From the NCBI GenBank assembly GCA_902794825.1, contig CADBIU010000017.1, positions 1-33,904 on the forward strand: 33,904 nucleotides of DNA. Reading direction: 5' to 3'. The notes beneath the pieces were generated by a model. It saw nothing but the letters and a program-made list of their open reading frames with translations. It did no database searches and was not told the DNA's origin. Each line of letters opens with the position of its first letter. The stretch's first letter is position 1. This DNA comes from an uncultured Lachnospiraceae bacterium (GTDB lineage: Bacteria > Bacillota > Clostridia > Lachnospirales > Lachnospiraceae). The translations under genes and the position numbers were made by a program. Positions 8,640 through 16,299 of the stretch are shown here, piece after piece.

Positions 8640-8649
8640 TCTAATGTAA

Positions 8650-8665
8650 ACTTATGCGCTAAAGT
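8650..8665. promoter_or_regulatory. Promoter-proximal LacI-type operator candidate
   Basis: ACTTATGCGCTAAAGT is a near-palindrome centred on C|G. It shares the outer ACT...AGT and the 16-bp length with the site at 8489-8504. It covers about +5 to +20 relative to the predicted start site, the classical position for repression. Confidence 0.5.
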
Positions 8666-8717
8666 ATTAAATAAGTACTGGCGCGGAGGTAAAAGTTATT
8701 TTTACAAGGAGGAAAAC

Positions 8718-10061
8718 ATGAAAAAGAAACTCTTAGCAGTGGCACTTGTTGCTGCAATGGCCATGGGCCTCATGGCATGCGGCGGCAGCAGCTCATCCGG
8801 CAGCAGCGACGCAGCAGCCGGTGATGCGGCGAAGACTGAGGAAGCAGCAGCTCCCGCAGCTTCCAGCGAAGGCGACATCCGTCTTGTCAACGGCAAGATC
8901 GAAGTTGATGCAGCTCTGAAGGCAGCAGCTGAGGCTTACAAGGCCGAGACCGGCGTTACCGTGGCGATCGAGTCCATGGGCGGCGGCGTTAACATCCAGG
9001 ATACCCTCAAGGGCTATTTCCAGGCTGACAACATGCCCGACATCTTTGTTTGCGGTTCCGACGCGGACTTCGGCAACTGGACCGGCAAGCTTGCTGACCT
9101 GAGTAATGAGCCCTGGGCAGCTGACACAGATGCAGGCTATAAGGATGCAGACGGCAAGATCATCGGCTTCCCTTACACAACAGAAGCCATCGGCCTTGCT
9201 TACAATGCTGATATCCTCGAGAAAGCCGGCATCGATCCCGCTTCCATCACAGGCCCCGAGAGCATGAAGGCAGCTTTCGAGACTCTTGATGCCAAGAAGG
9301 ATGAGCTCGGACTTACGGCAGTTATCGGCTGGTGCTGCGAGGCGAAGGATCTGTACTGGTCCACCGGCTCCCACAGCTTTGCAAACTACCTTGATGCAGG
9401 TCTCTCCAGAGACGACACCACATACAGCGACCTGCTCGCCGAAGGCAAGATCGATGAAGCACGTTTCCAGAAATATGCGGAGATGGTCGCACTGTTCAAC
9501 CAGTATTCCGATCCCGCTCTTCTTACTTCCGGAACTTATGATCAGCAGATCCTCGGCTTCGCATCCGGCAAGTATGCGTTCGTAACCCAGGGTTCCTGGA
9601 TCGGCGCTACAATGACCAGCGACGACAAAGAGCAGTATGAGGCAGCAGGCAGCTTCAAGGTTGGTATGATCCCTTACGCATTCGAGGAAGGCATCGACAC
9701 CATCCTGACCAACTCTCCTTCCTGGTGGGCAGTATTCGAGAACGACAACACACAGAAGGCTAAGGACTTCCTTACATGGCTCGCAGGCGACGAAGGCCAG
9801 AAGTTCCTTGTAGAAGATGCAGGCTTCATCAGCCCCTTCAAGAGCTGCAAGTATGTTGCTAATGATCCTTTCGCTCAGACCATCACAGACTTCACAGCGG
9901 CAGGCAAGACCTCTTCCTGGCACTGGCTCAAGAACAAGGCTTCCCTGGACCAGAACGTCCTCGGCCAGCTCTATCTTGACTACGCTCTGGGCAACATCCC
10001 GGATGCAGCTACCTTCACACAGGTTGTTTCCCAGCAGATTGCAGCTTACTACGCACAGTAA
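8718..10061 (+). CDS. Sugar ABC transporter substrate-binding lipoprotein
   Basis: A 447-aa extracellular solute-binding protein of family 1, probably for maltodextrin or isomalto-oligosaccharide. A lipoprotein signal (MKKKLLAVALVAAMAMG with lipobox LMAC, Cys21) is followed by a Ser/Ala/Glu-rich linker and the binding fold, with MPDIFVCGSDADFGNW, FPYTTEAIGLAYNADIL, GKYAFVTQGSWIG and TNSPSWWAVFEN. An AAGGAGG ribosome binding site precedes the ATG. Codon use is strongly biased toward C-ending codons, which fits a very highly expressed binding protein. It is first in an operon with two permeases. The substrate is inferred from the downstream 4-alpha-glucanotransferase and oligo-1,6-glucosidase. 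Confidence 0.92.
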   Translation: MKKKLLAVALVAAMAMGLMACGGSSSSGSSDAAAGDAAKTEEAAAPAASSEGDIRLVNGKIEVDAALKAAAEAYKAETGVTVAIESMGGGVNIQDTLKGYFQADNMPDIFVCGSDADFGNWTGKLADLSNEPWAADTDAGYKDADGKIIGFPYTTEAIGLAYNADILEKAGIDPASITGPESMKAAFETLDAKKDELGLTAVIGWCCEAKDLYWSTGSHSFANYLDAGLSRDDTTYSDLLAEGKIDEARFQKYAEMVALFNQYSDPALLTSGTYDQQILGFASGKYAFVTQGSWIGATMTSDDKEQYEAAGSFKVGMIPYAFEEGIDTILTNSPSWWAVFENDNTQKAKDFLTWLAGDEGQKFLVEDAGFISPFKSCKYVANDPFAQTITDFTAAGKTSSWHWLKNKASLDQNVLGQLYLDYALGNIPDAATFTQVVSQQIAAYYAQ

Positions 10062-10120
10062 TTGCATGATCTGACTCCGCAGACGGACAGTTCTGCATGG
10101 CAGGAAACTTTGAACAAGCA

Positions 10121-10143
10121 GGGGCGGCGCCTGTCGCCGCCCC
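10121..10143 (+). other. Intercistronic stem-loop after the binding-protein gene
   Basis: GGGGCGGCG and CGCCGCCCC form a perfect 9-bp GC stem around a CCTGT loop, in the 113-bp gap between binding protein and first permease. There is no U tract. Such hairpins usually protect the 3' end of the upstream message and give more binding protein than permease. Confidence 0.7.
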
Positions 10144-10174
10144 TATATTGCTATTTATAGGGGGGAATCACTAT

Positions 10175-11224
10175 ATGAAAACGAACACTGCGGGCTCCAA
10201 GGGTCTTTCGATGATCCTCATGGCGGCCGGCGCAATCATGACGATTGCCGCACTTGCACTCGATTTCATGGGAAACAAGGCATCCTTCAGAGGTCCGCTG
10301 CTGGTGATCGGCGTGCTGGCTTTTGTGCTCGGCGTATACCTGTTCCCGACGCTGAAGCACCACAGGAAGATCGTTTATGTAATCTTCCTGTTCCCGCTTC
10401 TCTTCACATTTGTTGTCACAGTCATCATCCCGCTGGTCCTCGGTATCTTCTACTCCATGACTGACTGGACTGGCATCCAGTTCACAAAGTTCGTGGGACT
10501 TGCGAACTACGCGGCCATGTTCAAGGATCCGGCTTTCATCTGGTCTGTACTGATGACCTTCGTATTCGTTGTCATCAACATGGTCCTTGTCAACCTCGTC
10601 GCTTTCCTTCTGGCGCTGCTGTGCACGTCGGGACTTAAGGGCGACGGCTTCTTCAGAGCGGCTTACTTCCTGCCCAACCTGATCGGCGGTATCGTCCTGG
10701 GTTATATCTGGCAGTTCGTATTCAATAACGTTCTGATAGGTATCACGAAAATATCCTGGCTTGTCCAGACCAAGACAGCGATGCTGGCCATCGTCATCGT
10801 CTATATCTGGCAGTACGCCGGTTATATCATGCTGATCTACATCACCGGCCTTACACAGGTCCCCAAGGATGTACTGGAAGCGGCTTCCATCGACGGCGCG
10901 GACGCCAAGCAGACGCTGTTCCAGATCAAGATCCCGATGATCGCTTCCACGATCACGATCTGCACATTCCTGACCCTGACAAGCGCGTTCAAGCAGTTCG
11001 ACGTCAACCTGGCATTGACCGGCGGTACCGGATCCGTCCCCAACTTCATGGGCGCATACCTGACCAACGGTACCCAGATGCTCGCCCTGAACATCTACAA
11101 CACTGCAGTGTCCAAGAACAACTACTCCCTCGGCCAGGCCAAGGCTGTGCTGTTCTTCATCATCCTGGCATGCGTATCCCTCGTCCAGGTCCGTATCTCT
11201 AACTCGAAGGAGGTGGAACTGTAA
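10175..11224 (+). CDS. Sugar ABC transporter permease, MalF-type
   Basis: A 349-aa integral membrane subunit with about eight predicted helices, including two N-terminal segments ahead of the core (MILMAAGAIMTIAALALDF, then a second around residues 37-52) as in MalF-like proteins. The ATPase-contacting EAA loop is seen as EAASIDGADAKQTLFQIKIP. The frame is open to 10097, but the start at 10175 is preceded by GGGGGAA and gives the normal N-terminus. The TAA stop overlaps the ATG of the next permease by one base. No ATPase gene is present in the locus, so a shared MsmX/UgpC-type ATPase encoded elsewhere is expected. Confidence 0.92.
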   Translation: MKTNTAGSKGLSMILMAAGAIMTIAALALDFMGNKASFRGPLLVIGVLAFVLGVYLFPTLKHHRKIVYVIFLFPLLFTFVVTVIIPLVLGIFYSMTDWTGIQFTKFVGLANYAAMFKDPAFIWSVLMTFVFVVINMVLVNLVAFLLALLCTSGLKGDGFFRAAYFLPNLIGGIVLGYIWQFVFNNVLIGITKISWLVQTKTAMLAIVIVYIWQYAGYIMLIYITGLTQVPKDVLEAASIDGADAKQTLFQIKIPMIASTITICTFLTLTSAFKQFDVNLALTGGTGSVPNFMGAYLTNGTQMLALNIYNTAVSKNNYSLGQAKAVLFFIILACVSLVQVRISNSKEVEL

Positions 11225-12096
11225 TGGTAGGAAAGGAAAAAAGAACAAAATCCTATATTCTGACAGGCGTCGGTGTCATCATCGCCCTGTACGTCCTGTT
11301 CCCGTTCTTCCTGGTAGTGCTCAACTCCTTCAAGGCGCAGGCCTCCATCGTCGAGAGCCCCGTAGCGTTTAAGGGAGCGTCCTTCGGACAGCTGATGAAG
11401 AACCTGAACGCAGTCATCAACAACTCGAACTTTCAGTTCTGGTACGCATTCGGGACCTCCGCAGTCATCACGATCGTCTCGCTGGTACTGCTGGCAGTCC
11501 TGGGCGCCATGGCCGCATGGGTCATCAGCCGCAACAACAAGACCACCTGGGCTACAGTGATCTACATGGTGTTCATCGCATCCATGATCATCCCCTTCCA
11601 GGTCGTCATGCTGCCCCTGATCTCCACATTCCGTGATGTCGGCAAGTTCATCGGCATCAGCATGCTGCAGTCGATCCCGGGCATCGTATTTGCTTACTGC
11701 GGATTCGGCGGAGCCATGACTGTATTCATCCTGACCGGCTTCATCAAGGGTGTGCCTTATGACCTTGAGGAGGCGGCTGCGATCGACGGCTGCTCACCGG
11801 AAGGCACTTTCTTCAAGATCATCCTTCCGCTGCTGACCCCCGTCATCACGACAGTCACGATCCTGAACGGCATGTGGATCTGGAACGACTACCTGCTTCC
11901 TTCCCTGATGCTGGGCCAGAACGGCAAGGTCAAGACCCTGCCCGTAGCAGTGCAGGCGTTCGTCGGCTCTTATGTCAAGCAGTGGGACCTGATCCTGACG
12001 GCAGCCCTGCTGGCGATCATCCCTATGGTCGTCATCTTCCTGATCGGCCAGAAGCAGATCATGAACGGCATGGTCGAAGGCGCGGTCAAGGGCTGA
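11224..12096 (+). CDS. Sugar ABC transporter permease, MalG-type
   Basis: A 290-aa carbohydrate ABC permease with six predicted helices and the EAA loop EEAAAIDGCSPEGTFFKIIL followed by PLLTPVITTV. The ATG overlaps the preceding stop (TAATG) and is preceded by the strong site AAGGAGGTG, so translation is coupled to the MalF-type partner. It pairs with that permease to form the membrane channel fed by the lipoprotein at 8718-10061. A terminator follows at 12143. Confidence 0.93.
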   Translation: MVGKEKRTKSYILTGVGVIIALYVLFPFFLVVLNSFKAQASIVESPVAFKGASFGQLMKNLNAVINNSNFQFWYAFGTSAVITIVSLVLLAVLGAMAAWVISRNNKTTWATVIYMVFIASMIIPFQVVMLPLISTFRDVGKFIGISMLQSIPGIVFAYCGFGGAMTVFILTGFIKGVPYDLEEAAAIDGCSPEGTFFKIILPLLTPVITTVTILNGMWIWNDYLLPSLMLGQNGKVKTLPVAVQAFVGSYVKQWDLILTAALLAIIPMVVIFLIGQKQIMNGMVEGAVKG

Positions 12097-12142
12097 TGCC
12101 TGTATCGCCTGTACCGTATATGCATATTTATTGAAATGGCTC

Positions 12143-12181
12143 AAAGAGGCTGTGCCGAAACCGGGTGCAGCCTCTTTTTTA
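12143..12181 (+). terminator. Intrinsic terminator after the transporter operon
   Basis: AAAGAGGCTG (12143-12152) pairs with CAGCCTCTTT (12168-12177), followed by a run of T. It probably limits read-through from the transporter genes into the DUF624/malQ/glucosidase genes. Confidence 0.85.
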
Positions 12182-12233
12182 AAAAAGCCCCGGTCGCAGG
12201 GGCAAAATATTGTGATAGTAAGGTTAAGGACAT

Positions 12234-12908
12234 ATGAGGAATCTGTTTGGACAGGAAGGACCGGTGATGCGCGCGATCAGCGACCTGAGCACGCTGGTGT
12301 TTCTCAATATTTTGACAGTGATCTTCTGTATTCCGATAGTGACGGCAGGCGCGTCCCTCGCGGCAATGCACTATGTGATCATGGAGATGATCGAGGATAG
12401 GGGCGGCGGGCTGCTGCAGGAATTTTGGAAGCGATTCAGGGAAAACCTGAGGAATGCCACGCCGGTATGGCTGATCCTGCTGGCGGCTGCGGCATTTCTG
12501 TACGCGGACCAGCGGATCATCGCAGGCGGGCAGCTCGGTCTTCCCCGTGCGATGCTGATCCCGATCTACGTGGGAGCTTTTGTGGTTGCGGCTGTCTATG
12601 TGTACGCGATTCCGCTGACAGCGAGGTTCGTGTATTCCACAGGCGCAGTGTTCAGGAACGCGGTGATCCTGGCTGCGGCATATCTGCCCCGGACGATCCT
12701 GATGGCTGCGATCACGGTGGCGATCCCTTACCTGTTCGCGAATGTCTCAAGGCTTATGCCGCTGTTCTTCCTGCTCGGACTTTCGCTCCCGGCTTACTTG
12801 TGTGCGCTGCTGTACAGGCCGGTGTTTGAAAAGATGATCGGGAAGAGGGAGGACGAGGACAGGCCATGGGTACTTCCGGAGGATGACACTGAGGGAAATG
12901 AGGAATAA
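12234..12908 (+). CDS. YesL family (DUF624) membrane protein
   Basis: A 224-aa membrane protein with five or six hydrophobic segments. The start MRNLFGQEGPVMRAISDLST and the following FLNILTVIFCIPIVTAGAS match the DUF624/YesL signature (NLF..DGP.MR, then PIVT.G). Members are commonly encoded beside carbohydrate ABC transporters of Firmicutes; their molecular function is not established. It lies 54 bp after the transporter terminator and 19 bp before malQ, with AAGGAC as ribosome binding site. The C-terminus is hydrophilic and acidic (GKREDEDRP). It is likely the first gene of a unit with malQ and the glucosidase. Confidence 0.88.
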   Translation: MRNLFGQEGPVMRAISDLSTLVFLNILTVIFCIPIVTAGASLAAMHYVIMEMIEDRGGGLLQEFWKRFRENLRNATPVWLILLAAAAFLYADQRIIAGGQLGLPRAMLIPIYVGAFVVAAVYVYAIPLTARFVYSTGAVFRNAVILAAAYLPRTILMAAITVAIPYLFANVSRLMPLFFLLGLSLPAYLCALLYRPVFEKMIGKREDEDRPWVLPEDDTEGNEE

Positions 12909-12927
12909 GTTTCAGCAAGGAGGAGTT

Positions 12928-14421
12928 ATGCGTACAAGCGGAATTTTATTTCCGATATTCAGTCTGCCCGGCAAATACGGGATCGGCTGCTTTTCGGAGG
13001 AAGCGTATAAGTTTGTGGATTTTCTTGGGGAAGCGAGACAGACCTACTGGCAGATCCTGCCGCTTGGTCCTACCGGCTATGGAGACTCGCCTTATCAGTC
13101 CTTCTCGACATTTGCGGGGAATCCGTATCTGATCAGCCTTGAGGACCTGATCGAACAGGGACTGCTCACAAAGAAGGAATGTGACGAGGTGGATTTCGGC
13201 GACGGACTGGAAGTGGACTACGGAAAGCTCTACAACGGCCGCCGGGATCTTCTCAGGAAGGCTTATCTCAGAAGCGGACATAAGGATACACAGGAATTTG
13301 CCGATTTCCAAAAGGACAACGAATTCTGGCTGCGCGACTACGCCCTCTTTATGGCGGTCAAAAAAGTGCACGAAGGAGCCGGACTGAGCGGCTGGGAGCC
13401 TGATATCCGCGACTATAAAGCCGAAGCAGTAAAAGAGTGGTCAGAAAAACTTCAGGACGAGATCGGGTTTTATGAGTATCTGCAGTTCGAGTTCGCAAGG
13501 CAGTGGAAGAAACTCAAGGACTACGCGTCAGAAAAAGGAATCTCTATTATCGGAGATATCCCGATCTATGTCTCTGCGGACAGTTCTGATTTCTGGGCTC
13601 ACAGGGAACTGTTCCAGCTCGATGAGAGGGGCCGCATCCGCATGATCGCGGGCGTGCCTCCGGACGGTTTCTCCGCCACGGGACAGGTGTGGGGGAATCC
13701 CCTGTATAACTGGGAGAAGCACAAGGAAACCGGCTATGACTGGTGGATCCGCCGTATTGCCAAGTGCAAGGAGCTGTACGATGTCATCAGGATCGACCAT
13801 TTCCGCGGGTTTGATGAATATTTTGCCATCCCTGCTGAGTCGGATACGGCGGCATCGGGCCACTGGGAAAAGGGACCGGGCACAGACCTCTTCGATGCGA
13901 TTAAGGCTGCTCTTGGAGAGACGCCGATCATCGCGGAGGATCTGGGGTACGTTACCGAGACAGTGCGCCAGCTTGTGCGCGACACAGGCTTCCCCAACAT
14001 GAAGGTGCTGGAGTTCGCGTTCGACTCAAGAGATTCCTCGGGAGCTATGGAGTATCTGCCCTATCGCTATAAGAACAACTGCGTGGTCTACACAGGCACA
14101 CACGACAATGAGACGCTGCGGGGCTGGATCGACAGCATCCTGCCGGTCGAGAGAAAGCAGGTCTGCGATTACCTTGATGTGCGCACCAAAGATCCGCAGG
14201 AGATCGTGGAGAAGATGATCATAGCAGCCTTCAGCAGTGTAGCGGACTACTGCATCATTCCGCTGCAGGACTATCTGGGGCTGGACAACAGGGCTCGGAT
14301 CAACCAGCCTTCCACAAACGGCAAGAACTGGAAGTGGAGAGTGAAGAAGGAAGCCCTGAACGGAAGACTGTCAGGAAGGATCGCGGAATTGACGGCCCTG
14401 TACGGAAGACTTCCGGAGTGA
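12928..14421 (+). CDS. malQ: 4-alpha-glucanotransferase (amylomaltase, GH77)
   Basis: A 497-aa enzyme that transfers alpha-1,4-glucan segments between maltodextrins in the cytoplasm. GH77 features are complete: RTSGILFPIFSLPGKYGIG at the N-terminus, the TGYGDSPYQSFSTFAGNPY loop, nucleophile Asp290 in IRIDHFRGF, acid/base Glu337 in IIAEDLG, and the third carboxylate Asp393 in GTHDNET. Length is normal. The frame opens at 12883, overlapping DUF624, but the start at 12928 has AAGGAGGAG six bases upstream. It follows DUF624 and precedes oligo-1,6-glucosidase, so imported dextrins can be disproportionated and then cleaved to glucose. Confidence 0.97.
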   Translation: MRTSGILFPIFSLPGKYGIGCFSEEAYKFVDFLGEARQTYWQILPLGPTGYGDSPYQSFSTFAGNPYLISLEDLIEQGLLTKKECDEVDFGDGLEVDYGKLYNGRRDLLRKAYLRSGHKDTQEFADFQKDNEFWLRDYALFMAVKKVHEGAGLSGWEPDIRDYKAEAVKEWSEKLQDEIGFYEYLQFEFARQWKKLKDYASEKGISIIGDIPIYVSADSSDFWAHRELFQLDERGRIRMIAGVPPDGFSATGQVWGNPLYNWEKHKETGYDWWIRRIAKCKELYDVIRIDHFRGFDEYFAIPAESDTAASGHWEKGPGTDLFDAIKAALGETPIIAEDLGYVTETVRQLVRDTGFPNMKVLEFAFDSRDSSGAMEYLPYRYKNNCVVYTGTHDNETLRGWIDSILPVERKQVCDYLDVRTKDPQEIVEKMIIAAFSSVADYCIIPLQDYLGLDNRARINQPSTNGKNWKWRVKKEALNGRLSGRIAELTALYGRLPE

Positions 14422-14467
14422 GTTTTACGGGAAACATGTTTTCTGGCATTTAAGCAAGGAGGCGCTT

Positions 14468-16132
14468 ATGAAGAAGACCTGGTGGAAAGAAAGTGTGATT
14501 TATCAGATTTATCCCCGCAGTTTCGCGGACAGCAACGGAGACGGGATCGGAGACCTGAACGGGATCACCTCCAAGCTGGATTACCTTAAGAACCTGGGGA
14601 TCGATGTCATTTGGCTTTCCCCCGTTTACAAATCGCCCAACGACGACAACGGTTACGACATAAGCGATTATGAGGCGATCATGGACGAGTTCGGAACCAT
14701 GGAGGATTTTGACAGGATGCTGGCCGAAGCCCATGCCCGCGGGATCAAAATCGTGATGGACCTCGTGGTCAACCACACCTCCGACGAACACAAATGGTTC
14801 CTTGAGAGCCGCTCCTCAAAGGACAATCCCAAGAGGGATTACTATTTCTGGAGGGAAGGGAAGGACGGCAGAGAGCCCAATAACTGGGGATCCTGGTTCT
14901 CCGGCTCTGCCTGGAAGTACGATGAGACGACGGACATGTACTACCTGCACCTGTTCTCCCCCAAGCAGCCCGACCTCAACTGGGACAATCCGGTGGTGAG
15001 AAAAGAGGTCTTCGACATGATGACCCGCTGGTGTGAAAAGGGCATCGACGGTTTCCGCATGGACGTGATCAGCCTGATCTCCAAGCCGGCAGGCCTGCCT
15101 GACGCGCCGCTCATGAATGAGCTCTACGGAGACTGCGGCTGCACGGCAAACGGCCCGCATGTCCACGAGTATCTGCAGGAGATGAACCGCGAAGTCCTCT
15201 CAAAGTATGACATCATGACTGTCGGCGAGACGGCCTGCGTCACTTTGGAGGAGGCCAAAAAATACGCGAACAGCGAGGGCACAGAGCTGAATATGGTGTT
15301 CCAGTTTGAACATGTCGGCCTCGACGGTGACGCGGAGTTCAAGTGGTCCACAAGGAAGATGCCGCTCGTCCCTCTCAAGGAGAACCTGACCAAATGGCAG
15401 AAAGGCCTCGACGGGGTTGCGTGGAACAGCCTGTACTTCTGCAATCACGACCAGCCGCGTGTCATCAACCGCCTCGGTGACCCTTCAGACGAACTGCGCG
15501 AGGTATCCGCCAAGTGCATCGCCACATGCCTCCATATGATGCAGGGAACACCCTATGTCTATCAGGGCGAAGAACTCGGAATGGTCAACTATCCTTTCCG
15601 CACGGTAAAGGATTTCAACGACCTGGAGTCTATCAATGCATACTATGAGCTCACAGAGAAGATGGGATGGGATCCCAAGGAGATCTTCCCTAAGATCGCG
15701 AACAAGAGCCGCGACAACGCCCGCACGCCCATGCAGTGGGATGACTCGGCGAACGCAGGTTTTACGACAGGAACCCCCTGGCTCGCTGTGAACCCGAACT
15801 ATGTTAAGATCAACGCGGCGGATCAGGTGATCCGCGAAGACTCTGTCTTTAACTACTATAAGAAACTGATCGAGCTGCGCCACACCTACGATATCATCGT
15901 TTATGGCCGCTACGAACTGCAGATGGCGGAGGATCCGGATCTCTACGTCTATACAAGGGAACTGGACGGTCACAAACTCCTTGTGGTCTGCAACTTCTCC
16001 GACCATGAGAGAGAGTTCATGCCTGACGAAGAATTCCGCGAGGGAAAGGTACTGATCCGGAACCTTGATAACAACAATATTCTGGACGGGATACTGGAGC
16101 CGTATGAGGCGTATGTCATCTATGCGGAGTAA
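14468..16132 (+). CDS. Oligo-1,6-glucosidase / alpha-glucosidase (GH13_31)
   Basis: A 554-aa cytoplasmic alpha-glucosidase. The GH13 conserved regions are all present: DLVVNHTSDEH (region I), GFRMDVIS with nucleophile Asp199 (II), TVGETA with acid/base Glu254 (III), and NHDQPR with Asp328 (IV), plus QPDLNWDNP (V). Valine follows the nucleophile (Val200), the residue associated in GH13_31 with alpha-1,6 preference (isomaltase, oligo-1,6-glucosidase) rather than the maltase Thr/Ala. AAGGAGG precedes the ATG. It lies 46 bp after malQ and before a strong terminator, so it closes the alpha-glucan locus. Trehalose-6-phosphate hydrolase is a relative, but no PTS or trehalose regulator is present. 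Confidence 0.93.
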   Translation: MKKTWWKESVIYQIYPRSFADSNGDGIGDLNGITSKLDYLKNLGIDVIWLSPVYKSPNDDNGYDISDYEAIMDEFGTMEDFDRMLAEAHARGIKIVMDLVVNHTSDEHKWFLESRSSKDNPKRDYYFWREGKDGREPNNWGSWFSGSAWKYDETTDMYYLHLFSPKQPDLNWDNPVVRKEVFDMMTRWCEKGIDGFRMDVISLISKPAGLPDAPLMNELYGDCGCTANGPHVHEYLQEMNREVLSKYDIMTVGETACVTLEEAKKYANSEGTELNMVFQFEHVGLDGDAEFKWSTRKMPLVPLKENLTKWQKGLDGVAWNSLYFCNHDQPRVINRLGDPSDELREVSAKCIATCLHMMQGTPYVYQGEELGMVNYPFRTVKDFNDLESINAYYELTEKMGWDPKEIFPKIANKSRDNARTPMQWDDSANAGFTTGTPWLAVNPNYVKINAADQVIREDSVFNYYKKLIELRHTYDIIVYGRYELQMAEDPDLYVYTRELDGHKLLVVCNFSDHEREFMPDEEFREGKVLIRNLDNNNILDGILEPYEAYVIYAE

Positions 16133-16160
16133 CTGATACGGAATAAAAAAGACAGGAAAA

Positions 16161-16189
16161 GCCCCCGGCGAAATGCCGGGGGCCTTTTT
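16161..16189 (+). terminator. Intrinsic terminator after the glucosidase gene
   Basis: GCCCCCGGC and GCCGGGGGC form a 9-bp GC stem around GAAAT, followed by CTTTTT. It ends the alpha-glucan utilisation locus. Confidence 0.93.
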
Positions 16190-16245
16190 GCGCAGTTATA
16201 AAGCATTTCCACCTGTTTCCATTTCACTAGATCCCGGCGTTTATG

Positions 16246-16254
16246 TGTTATAAT
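16246..16254 (+). promoter_or_regulatory. Extended -10 promoter for the ADA-fold fusion gene
   Basis: TGTTATAAT lies 46 bp before the GTG start, with no clear -35 element. With the terminator at 16161 just upstream, the gene probably forms its own transcription unit. Confidence 0.55.
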
Positions 16255-16299
16255 TAGACACTAAGCAATTATAACGACCGACAAGGAGACTTTTAAGCC

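Noticed and set aside
8793-10067. Long open frame (424 codons) antisense to the sugar-binding lipoprotein gene
   Set aside because: The protein is Cys/Val/Leu-rich without a recognisable domain, and the sense gene is certain. The open antisense frame follows from strong codon bias.
14432-14441. AAACATGTTT palindrome between malQ and the glucosidase gene
   Set aside because: Only 10 bp, unlike the two candidate LacI sites, and not placed at a visible promoter; probably chance.
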